Source: an uncultured Clostridia bacterium (lineage in GTDB: Bacteria; Bacillota; Clostridia; TANB77; CAG-508). From it: 64,000 nt of DNA. Location of the stretch: positions 1-64,000 of the forward strand of contig CASYFC010000004.1 in NCBI GenBank assembly GCA_949482135.1, read 5' to 3'. The notes under the pieces were generated by a model that saw nothing but the letters and a program-made list of their open reading frames with translations, searched no databases and was not told where the DNA came from. Below are positions 1-6,131 of this stretch, in pieces. Every line of letters begins with the position of its first letter. Positions within the stretch are counted from its first letter, which is position 1. A program made the position numbers and the translations under genes.

Positions 1-2
1 AA

Positions 3-128
3 ACGGAAGAAGATGCAAATAATGCAACAACAATTGGGAAAGGTAAAGAAGTAACTAATAATTTTTATGCTTGCATTCAAATGAACACTTGTAAAGCATT
101 AATTTCAAAACTAATAAAAAAGTATTAG
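3..128 (+). CDS. C-terminal fragment of a protein cut by the window edge
   Basis: An open frame enters from the left edge and stops with TAG at 126-128, giving 41 residues that begin TEEDANNATTIG and end LISKLIKKY. The ending (acidic helix, then a lysine-rich tail) would suit the last helix of a flavodoxin-like or NADPH-dependent FMN reductase protein, but 41 residues are too few to decide. It is followed closely by the HEAT-repeat gene on the same strand, so the two may be co-transcribed. The family is unknown. Confidence 0.5.
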   Translation, partial: TEEDANNATTIGKGKEVTNNFYACIQMNTCKALISKLIKKY

Positions 129-162
129 ATATACAAATTACAATTTGAAAGTGAGATATACT

Positions 163-594
163 ATGGAAGATTTAATACAAAATTTATATAATTTAGATAA
201 CAAAGTAGCATATAGTTGTTTAAAAGAGTTAGAGAAAATATCTTATACAAATAATGAAGTATATGAATATTTTGATAAATTTGTAGAAATGTTAGATAAT
301 AAAAATTCATATATAAGGACAAGAGGTATTGTTTTAATTTCAAGCAATGCTAAATGGGATGTTGATAACAAAATAAATTCAATAATAGATAAATTTTTAG
401 AACATATTGAAGATGAAAAGCCAATTACTTCAAGGCAATGTATAAAACCATTAGAAAATATAATCAAATATAAAAAAGAACTTATACCAATAATAAAAGA
501 GCGATTATTAAAAGTAAATTATTTAAAATATGAAGATACTATGCAAAGTTTAATTTTTAAAGATGTAGAAAAAATATTAAATTTAATTAAATAA
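163..594 (+). CDS. HEAT-repeat-like helical protein
   Basis: A 143-residue all-helical protein. I chose ATG at 163 because a GAAAGTGAG ribosome site lies 7 bases upstream; an in-frame TTG at 145 would overlap that site. The pattern of paired helices (LEKISYTNNEVYEYFDKF, then MLDNKNSYIRTRGIVLI, then EDEKPITSRQCIKPL) matches short clostridial HEAT-repeat proteins, some of which databases mislabel as SufBD. These are thought to be protein-binding scaffolds and no reaction is expected. The RTRG and RQC turns are typical of the inner helices of such repeats. The upstream neighbour is an incomplete gene on the same strand and no terminator is seen between them. Confidence 0.65.
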   Translation: MEDLIQNLYNLDNKVAYSCLKELEKISYTNNEVYEYFDKFVEMLDNKNSYIRTRGIVLISSNAKWDVDNKINSIIDKFLEHIEDEKPITSRQCIKPLENIIKYKKELIPIIKERLLKVNYLKYEDTMQSLIFKDVEKILNLIK

Positions 595-744
595 ATTACA
601 ATTTGTCTTTTTTATAGAATAATAAATTATATTACAACTTATACAAAATTATATATAATTATTTAAAATTATAGTTTTTGTTAGATTTATTGTTAGAATT
701 ACAAATTAGAATTCCAGTAATATAGCAATTTTGAAGATATTAGC

Positions 745-761
745 GAGGTTCACCTCGACCA
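745..761 (+). repeat. 17-base repeat, left copy
   Basis: The sequence gaggttcacctcgacca recurs with one change (gaggttcacatcgacca) at 4469-4485 in the same orientation. It looks a little like the T-arm end of a tRNA, but no tRNA body precedes it. The two copies bracket a 3.7 kb block of accessory genes, so they could be remnants of an attachment site. Confidence 0.4.
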
Positions 762-762
762 T

Positions 763-800
763 AAAAGTACTGAAAACAGCGGTTTTCAGTACTTTTTGTT
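763..800 (+). terminator. Strong hairpin terminator
   Basis: Arms of 15 bases (763-777 and 782-796) pair perfectly around a 4-base loop and end in a T run. It lies about 170 bases after the HEAT-repeat gene. Confidence 0.7.
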
Positions 801-1150
801 TTTATTCAAAATTATTTAGTAGTATCTCAAAACGCCTCAAAATAGGCATTTTATCATTTAAGATTATTTAAAATTATTTAGACGAATACAGCATTACAAC
901 GTTTTTCCTAGACAAGACAAAAAAAGTGTCTAGGAGAAACTAAATTTATGTATCTGTTGTATATCAATAATTACGTAGATTTTTAAAAAAGTTTTTCCTA
1001 GACAATTCCTAGACAGTATTATTTAATATTATATATAGTTATTTAAGAATATATAAGGGTATGTATATATCATAAAACGGTATTCTTTAATTAAAGTTTA
1101 TGATATAATGCTCTTAAACAAATAGTAATTTGGAAGTGAGATGAAGTTTT
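801..1150. other. Gene-free AT-rich region with repeated CCTAGACA motifs
   Basis: No gene is visible. A 15-base direct repeat, gtttttcctagacaa, occurs at 901-915 and 991-1005, and a further cctagaca at 1008-1015. The first copy forms a hairpin with tgtctagg at 927-934. The last part should carry the promoter of the next gene; a TATAAT-like box lies near 1104. I see no clear functional assignment for the repeats. Confidence 0.45.
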
Positions 1151-1570
1151 ATGGATTTAAAGAAAATAGAAAAATTTATTGATAAGCAAAAAGTTAGTTT
1201 TATATGTTCTATTGATAATGAAAATTATCCTAATGTAAAAGCTATGCTAAAACCTAGAAAGAGAAATGGATTAAAAGAGTTCTATTTTTCTACTAATACT
1301 TCATCTATGAGAGTAAAGCAATATCAAAAAAATTCTAATGCTAGTATATACTTTTATCATAAGGGACTAATTAAATATATCGGTGTTATGTTAAAAGGAA
1401 CAATGGAAGTATTAACAGACCAAGAAACTAAAAATATGATTTGGAAAACAGGCGATACATTGTTTTATAAAAAAGGTGTAACTGATCCAGATTATTGTGT
1501 TTTAAAATTTACTGCTAAAAGTGGTAGATATTATTGTGATTTAAAGACAGAAAGTTTTGATATAAAATAA
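1151..1570 (+). CDS. Pyridoxamine 5'-phosphate oxidase-like flavin-binding protein
   Basis: A 139-residue protein of the PNPOx-like split-barrel family. The opening MDLKKIEKFIDKQKVSFICSI, followed by a YPNVKAML strand and an FYFSTNTSSMRVKQ stretch, is the usual N-terminal pattern of clostridial proteins in this family. Members bind FMN or related cofactors and act as small reductases or stress proteins; the substrate cannot be read from sequence. An AAGTGAG ribosome site lies ahead of ATG at 1151. It is convergent with the TetR gene, and only 29 bases separate their ends. Confidence 0.8.
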   Translation: MDLKKIEKFIDKQKVSFICSIDNENYPNVKAMLKPRKRNGLKEFYFSTNTSSMRVKQYQKNSNASIYFYHKGLIKYIGVMLKGTMEVLTDQETKNMIWKTGDTLFYKKGVTDPDYCVLKFTAKSGRYYCDLKTESFDIK

Positions 1571-1599
1571 TACAAATTACAATATATAGAGGAGATAGT

Positions 1600-2115
1600 T
1601 TAATTGCTATCTCCTTTTGAAATATAGAAATTATTAAATATATTTGATAATTGTTGAGGTGTTTCTTTAAAATTATTTTTAATCCAATAATAATAAAGGT
1701 TATATAAACCTCCAGAAATAAAAGCATAATAATATGTTTCATTACAGTTTTTTGCTTTTGCTAAAAATATTCTATCAAATTCATCTTTTAAATAATGTAT
1801 CATATTAGCTTTATATAGCAAAATAGCAATATCTTTATTTTTTTCTAAATGAGTAAATAATTTAATAATATAACTTGAAAAGTCATTTGGAGTATATACT
1901 ATTTTGCTTGTTTTTATAAAAGTATTTGTAATATTATTTAAATAATACTTTATAATATCATCTTTACTATTGAAATGACGATAAATTGTAATATGTGATA
2001 AACCTGCTTTATCAGTAATATTCTTATTAGTTATAGAAGAAAATTTTTTCTTTTTCATTAAAGAAATTAAACTTTCTGCTATAACTTTTTTTGTTTCTTC
2101 CATTCTTGTATCCAT
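1600..2115 (-). CDS. TetR/AcrR family transcriptional regulator
   Basis: A 171-residue repressor-type protein. Residues 5-58 form the TetR helix-turn-helix: a helix (ETKKVIAESLISLM), then the recognition segment ITDKAGLSHITIYRHFNSKDDI, which is close to the family consensus. The remaining helical part would bind an unknown ligand. ATG at 2115 is preferred over ATG at 2103 because a GAGG lies upstream, though the spacing is long. The gene is divergent from the hydrolase operon at 2241, and the shared intergenic region holds an inverted repeat with arms TTCTAACA and TGTTAGAA. It probably represses that operon and itself; this is inferred from the arrangement. Confidence 0.88.
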   Translation of the reverse strand: MDTRMEETKKVIAESLISLMKKKKFSSITNKNITDKAGLSHITIYRHFNSKDDIIKYYLNNITNTFIKTSKIVYTPNDFSSYIIKLFTHLEKNKDIAILLYKANMIHYLKDEFDRIFLAKAKNCNETYYYAFISGGLYNLYYYWIKNNFKETPQQLSNIFNNFYISKGDSN

Positions 2116-2135
2116 TTGTTATAAAACCTCGATTT

Positions 2136-2200
2136 TTCTAACATTTCTTTAAAATGTATTGTAGTTTTTTATAATATTTTATATAATACTTTTGTTAGAA
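2136..2200. promoter_or_regulatory. Candidate TetR operator arms in divergent promoter region
   Basis: TTCTAACA at 2136-2143 and TGTTAGAA at 2193-2200 are exact reverse complements. They bracket the promoter of the hydrolase operon, with one arm ahead of the -35 and one at the expected transcription start. This placement suits binding by the divergently encoded TetR protein. Confidence 0.45.
2159..2187 (+). promoter_or_regulatory. Sigma-A promoter of the hydrolase operon
   Basis: A -35 TTGTAG at 2159-2164, 17-base spacer and -10 TATAAT at 2182-2187 lie ahead of the small membrane gene at 2241. Confidence 0.65.
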
Positions 2201-2240
2201 ATATAACATTATTTTATAAATAAGTCAAGGAGGTTAAAAT

Positions 2241-2372
2241 ATGTTTGATAAAAAAAGAATTATTTTTCTTGTTGTTATTGCAGTTGTTGGAATTATTATA
2301 GGTCGTTTAGCAGTTCGAGCATTTATGAATATGCTAGTAGGTGGAACATTGTTTGGGGGTAATATCTTATGA
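2241..2372 (+). CDS. Small membrane protein (43 residues)
   Basis: ATG at 2241 follows a perfect AAGGAGG at 2227-2233. The product is one hydrophobic segment (IIFLVVIAVVGIIIGRL) with a glycine-rich end. Its stop overlaps the start of the next gene as ATGA at 2369-2372, a classic sign of translational coupling, so the hydrolase is probably made only when this small gene is translated. No family is recognised. It may help anchor or localise the neighbouring membrane-tethered hydrolases; that role is a guess from position only. Confidence 0.7.
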   Translation: MFDKKRIIFLVVIAVVGIIIGRLAVRAFMNMLVGGTLFGGNIL

Positions 2373-3346
2373 GAGAAAAGAAAAGAGGAAAAGGAATGTT
2401 TATATTTATTTGTATATTAGTATTTTTATTTTCAATTATAATTGGTATTGTTTCAAAATTTGCGATTCAACCATCATGGGCAAAAAAATATTCAGTACAA
2501 TGGAGTGATGATTTAGGAACACTTCATAATGATATTTCTTATGGAGAAGGAGAAGCAAATAAATTTGATCTGTATTTGCCAAAAGATAATAGTAAGAAAA
2601 CTTATGGATTAGTAGTTTATCTTCATGCAGGTGGTTTTGCGTCTGGAGATAAAATAGAAGATAAGAATACACTTGCATGGTTATGCTCAAAAGGCTATGT
2701 AGCTTGTGGTATCAATTATACATTAAGAAATGAAACAAATGAAAAATCAGTTTTATTGCAGTCAAATGAAATTAAACAAGCTATTCCTATTGTTATCGAA
2801 AAGGCAAAAGAATATGGATATAATATAAATGAAATGGGAATAGCTGGTGGATCAGCAGGACATTGTTTAGCAATGATTTATGCCTATAGAGATGTTCAAG
2901 AATCGCCTGTACCAGTAAAATTATTATTTGGAGCAGTTGGACCTTCAAGTTTTTATGCAGAAGATTGGGATGTTTATGGTTTTGACAAAGATACAGATGA
3001 ATCAAGAAAAGGTGCAGCTGAGCTACTAGGAATTATGGGTGGAGTAGAATTAACTCCAGAAATGATTAAAGATGACTCTTACATAGAAAAGTTAAAACCT
3101 ATATCAGCAGTAATGTGGATAGATGAAAATACAATTCCAAGTGTAGTGGCTTATGGAAAATATGATAAAGTCCAACCATTCAAAGGTTCACAAAGATTAT
3201 TAGAAACATATAAAAAATATAATATAGATTATAAATATTTTGAACTATCACATTCAGGACATGGATTGCAAAATGATAATAAAGTTTATCAAGAATGGAT
3301 GGAAACAGTAGAAAAATACTTGAATAAATATATGCCAGTAAAATAA
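2369..3346 (+). CDS. Membrane-anchored alpha/beta hydrolase (esterase/lipase type)
   Basis: A 325-residue protein with one N-terminal membrane helix (about residues 9-30) and an extracytoplasmic alpha/beta-hydrolase domain of the hormone-sensitive-lipase/carboxylesterase kind. The oxyanion motif HAGG is at 86-89, the nucleophile elbow GGSAG at 160-164 (Ser162), and the catalytic His is probably His298 in HSGHG, with an Asp in the YGKYDKV segment. Start and operon position are fixed by the ATGA overlap with the upstream small gene. The substrate is unknown. The next gene, 14 bases on, is a second tethered hydrolase, so they may act together on the same class of esters. Confidence 0.8.
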   Translation: MREKKRGKGMFIFICILVFLFSIIIGIVSKFAIQPSWAKKYSVQWSDDLGTLHNDISYGEGEANKFDLYLPKDNSKKTYGLVVYLHAGGFASGDKIEDKNTLAWLCSKGYVACGINYTLRNETNEKSVLLQSNEIKQAIPIVIEKAKEYGYNINEMGIAGGSAGHCLAMIYAYRDVQESPVPVKLLFGAVGPSSFYAEDWDVYGFDKDTDESRKGAAELLGIMGGVELTPEMIKDDSYIEKLKPISAVMWIDENTIPSVVAYGKYDKVQPFKGSQRLLETYKKYNIDYKYFELSHSGHGLQNDNKVYQEWMETVEKYLNKYMPVK

Positions 3347-3360
3347 AGAAAGGTAATAGA

Positions 3361-4278
3361 ATGAAAAAAATATTAAAAATAATTGGAATAATAATTTTAA
3401 TACCTATTATATTAGTTATTACACTTTTAGTCATAATATCATTTATACCAATGACACCCATTAACTATACTAAAGAAGTAAAAACAGGTGGAGATATTGA
3501 AACCAAATATTTATCAATGGGAGATTATAAAGTTAAGAATATAAAAAAAGATGGATCAGAAATAACAAAAAAATATTACATTTATTATCCAAAAGAATTA
3601 AAGAATAACAATAAAAAATATCCAGTAGTAGTTATATTAAATGGTACTGGAGTTTTGCCTAAAAAATATAAAGCATTATTCAAACATTTAGCTTCTTGGG
3701 GATTTGTGATTATTGGTAATGATGATGGTAGTACAGGATTTGGCAAGTCTGCTGACGAAACAATGGATTTAATTATGTCTGAAAATAGTAATCGTAACAG
3801 TATTTTTTATGGCAAATTAGATTTAAATAACATAGGTATAACAGGACATTCACAAGGTGGAGCAGGAGTGTTTACAGCAATTTCTATTATGGAGCATAAG
3901 GACAAATACCAAACAGCAGTAGCTTTATCTCCAACACACGAAGAAACTGCACATCAATTTGGATGGAAATATGATTTAACTAAAATAAATATACCAACAT
4001 TGTTGATAGTAGGAACTAATGGAGAATTTGAAACACAAGCAGTAATTCCTATTGAAAAAATGCTTGAAATGTATAATAGAATACCATCATCAAAGGTAAT
4101 GTTAAGAAGAATTGGAGCAGAACACGGACAGATGTTATATTCAGCAGATGGATATGTAACAGCTTGGTTTATGTGGCAATTACAAGGAGATGAAGAAGCA
4201 GGAAAAGCATTTACTGGAGATAGTCCAGAAATAAGAAATAACAAATTATATCAAGATATTCAACTATCAGTGGAATAG
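3361..4278 (+). CDS. Membrane-anchored alpha/beta hydrolase (chlorophyllase/cutinase-like)
   Basis: A 305-residue protein with an N-terminal membrane helix (residues 4-28). The hydrolase domain shows an ILNGTG oxyanion-side loop and the nucleophile elbow GHSQGG (Ser164), which is typical of the dienelactone hydrolase/chlorophyllase/PET-hydrolase branch. The later IVGTNGEFE segment probably supplies the acid and GAEHGQM the histidine. It is the third gene of the operon that starts at 2241. A hairpin terminator follows at 4309-4339. The substrate cannot be told. Confidence 0.78.
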   Translation: MKKILKIIGIIILIPIILVITLLVIISFIPMTPINYTKEVKTGGDIETKYLSMGDYKVKNIKKDGSEITKKYYIYYPKELKNNNKKYPVVVILNGTGVLPKKYKALFKHLASWGFVIIGNDDGSTGFGKSADETMDLIMSENSNRNSIFYGKLDLNNIGITGHSQGGAGVFTAISIMEHKDKYQTAVALSPTHEETAHQFGWKYDLTKINIPTLLIVGTNGEFETQAVIPIEKMLEMYNRIPSSKVMLRRIGAEHGQMLYSADGYVTAWFMWQLQGDEEAGKAFTGDSPEIRNNKLYQDIQLSVE

Positions 4279-4308
4279 TAAAAGAAAAAATGCTATTTGA
4301 CTAATAGA

Positions 4309-4339
4309 AGTAGCAAGTCAAATGATTTGCTACTTTTTA
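4309..4339 (+). terminator. Terminator of the hydrolase operon
   Basis: AGTAGCAA at 4309-4316 pairs with TTGCTACT at 4327-4334, followed by a T run. Confidence 0.7.
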
Positions 4340-4468
4340 AAATTTATAGTATAATCATCTCGAGAAATTACAATTTATACTATTATATAAATAAATATAA
4401 TAGTATAAATTTAGATATAATAATTGGTATACAAAAAATACTAGATATATTGACAAATTAAAGTTTTA

Positions 4469-4485
4469 GAGGTTCACATCGACCA
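4469..4485 (+). repeat. 17-base repeat, right copy
   Basis: The sequence gaggttcacatcgacca is a 16/17 match to the copy at 745-761. Confidence 0.4.
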
Positions 4486-4537
4486 ATTCTTATAGTAGCA
4501 CCGTATTTCTTAATGAATATATTAAATAGGAGAATAT

Positions 4538-4666
4538 ATGAAAGATTTAAAAGAATTAGTAAAATTATTTAAAGAAAATCCAATACTAATAGTTACAACA
4601 TTAATAGCAATGGTTATAGGGGCAATCTTAGGCGTAATAGCATTTTATAATGGTTGGCTAGGATAA
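4538..4666 (+). CDS. Small single-pass membrane protein (42 residues)
   Basis: ATG at 4538 follows TAGGAGA. The product starts with a charged amphipathic stretch (MKDLKELVKLFKENP) and continues with a membrane helix (ILIVTTLIAMVIGAILGVIAFY). Similar DUF-type microproteins are found beside XRE regulators in Clostridia, and here a decayed XRE gene follows at 4771. No function is assigned. It is too short for most gene finders, but the ribosome site and the clean hydrophobic pattern make it credible. Confidence 0.6.
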   Translation: MKDLKELVKLFKENPILIVTTLIAMVIGAILGVIAFYNGWLG

Positions 4667-4770
4667 AAATAAATGAGATTTTAGATGTTAATAAAAATAG
4701 CAAAATTGTAAAAGATACTTGGTAGAAAAAAACAGATAAAAGTTATACACTTAATTTGGAGGTGGATAAA

Positions 4771-5094
4771 ATGGGTTTAGGAAATAATTTATTTCAGGCA
4801 ATAAAAAAAGTAGGATTATCACAAGAAACAGTTGCCGAAAAATTAGGCGTAAGTAGACAAACAGTTTCAAAATGGGAAACTGATGAAACTGTACCAGATA
4901 TTTAGCAAGCAAAGAGGTTAACAAAATTATATAATTTAACTTTGGATGAACTAATAGAATTTGATATTGATGTTAAAGAGATAGAAGACATTATAAAAAA
5001 TACTGATAAAGATAAAGAAAAAGAAAAAGAAACTAAAGTTAACTGGACTAATGCTTGGAGCAAAAAATACTCTGTACTTGCAACATATACTTGA
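4771..5094 (+). pseudogene. XRE-family regulator broken by an in-frame TAG
   Basis: A good start (TTTGGAGGTGG, then ATG at 4771) leads into an HTH_3 domain: IKKVGLSQETVAEKLGVSRQ, then TVSKWETDETVPDI. At 4903-4905 a TAG stop interrupts, yet the same frame continues with the expected KRLTKLYNLTLDELIEFD and runs to TGA at 5092-5094. The simplest reading is a point mutation such as AAG to TAG in a gene that was recently intact. The truncated 44-residue product might still fold as a small helix-turn-helix. Stop-codon suppression is possible but nothing else in the window suggests it. Confidence 0.7.
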
Positions 5095-5221
5095 AGAAGC
5101 ACTATGCTTTGGATGGATTGATGGACAAATGCAAAGTATTAAAGAACGAGATCTTATGACTGAATTTGGCAGAAGGAAAATAGAAGAAGATATATTTTAT
5201 GAAAAAGAAAGTAATATATGA
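5078..5221 (+). pseudogene. Remnant of a YdeI/OmdA-like gene
   Basis: In another frame overlapping the end of the broken XRE gene, the peptide LEEALCFGWIDGQMQSIK appears. EALCFGWIDG is the signature of the YdeI/OmpD-associated family, normally near residue 50 of a protein of about 190 residues. Both the start and most of the body are missing, and the frame ends at 5219-5221. A further short open stretch follows to about 5272 with no recognisable start. The stretch 4771-5272 is therefore a small graveyard of two or more decayed genes. Confidence 0.6.
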
Positions 5222-5295
5222 AGATGGTATTATACTTGCAATATTAGGAATAAAAGTATCAGTTAAAAAATAAAAATTATAAGGAGTTAATTGTT

Positions 5296-6063
5296 ATGAC
5301 TGAAAAGAAACTAAAAAATACTTCGATTCACTATTGGATTAATGATACCAAAGTTGGAAGTACGATAATATTTATCCATCCTGCTTTTGCAAATCATACT
5401 TGTTTTGATTCTCAATTAGATTACTTTAGAGATTATAGAATTATTACAATAGATTTAATAGGACATGGTAAATCAATAGGAAAAGGATCAATCGAAGATA
5501 CTGCTTTATATATAAATCAAATTATGGAAACAGAAAAAATTGATAAAATCAATTTAGTTGGAGTGTCTATTGGAGCCGTATTAGTTCAAGATTTTGCAAA
5601 TAAATATCCAAACAAAGTATCTTCTCTAACTTGTATAGGTGGATATGATAATAATAATTTCGATAAAGCTTTACAAAAAGGTAATACAAAACAGCAAATG
5701 AAAATGATGTTAAAAGCAATGTTTTCTATAAAAGCATTTGCTGAAGACAATAAAAAAATATCAGCATATACAAATGATGCACAGGAGAAATTTTACCAAA
5801 TGAATTTACAATTTAAAAAAAGCTCCTTTAGATATTTTGCAACACTTAATAAATTAGTTAATAAATATAAAACATCAAAAAGGGATTATCCTCTTTTAAT
5901 AGGAGTTGGCAAATATGATAATGAAATGGCTAAAAAAGCATCTGCTATTTGGCATGAATCAGAGCCAGATAGTAAATATGTGGAATTTTCTGGGGCAGGT
6001 CATATAGTTAATATGGATACCCCAGAACAATTTAATAAAGTTTTAAAAGAGGTAATTATATAA
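5296..6063 (+). CDS. Cytoplasmic alpha/beta hydrolase
   Basis: A 255-residue single-domain alpha/beta-hydrolase without a membrane segment. The HPAFANH segment near residue 28 forms the oxyanion region, DLIGHGKS (53-60) is the conserved strand-4 turn, the nucleophile elbow is GVSIG (Ser91), and GAGHIVNMDTPEQF near the C-terminus carries the catalytic His. The form is that of the MhpC/menH-like group, but the substrate is not evident. The start follows AAGGAG. It is convergent with the helicase gene, and both share the terminator at 6073-6117. Confidence 0.82.
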   Translation: MTEKKLKNTSIHYWINDTKVGSTIIFIHPAFANHTCFDSQLDYFRDYRIITIDLIGHGKSIGKGSIEDTALYINQIMETEKIDKINLVGVSIGAVLVQDFANKYPNKVSSLTCIGGYDNNNFDKALQKGNTKQQMKMMLKAMFSIKAFAEDNKKISAYTNDAQEKFYQMNLQFKKSSFRYFATLNKLVNKYKTSKRDYPLLIGVGKYDNEMAKKASAIWHESEPDSKYVEFSGAGHIVNMDTPEQFNKVLKEVII

Positions 6064-6072
6064 CTAATTATA

Positions 6073-6117
6073 AAAAAAGAGAGCGCTCAGCATTTGCTGA
6101 GCGCCTTCTTTTTTTCT
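6073..6117. terminator. Bidirectional terminator between hydrolase and helicase
   Basis: GCGCTCAGC at 6083-6091 pairs with GCTGAGCGC at 6096-6104 across an ATTT loop, with A and T runs on both sides. Its core, CAGCATTTGCTG, is shared with the terminator at 52525-52556. Confidence 0.8.
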
Positions 6118-6131
6118 CTACTTCTCTTCCA

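Noticed and set aside
745..761. Possible tRNA end
   Set aside because: Only a T-arm-like string is present; no acceptor, D-arm or anticodon arm can be drawn upstream.
4903..4905. Use of TAG as a sense codon
   Set aside because: prfA, which reads TAG, is intact, and other genes do not contain in-frame TAG; a point mutation is simpler.
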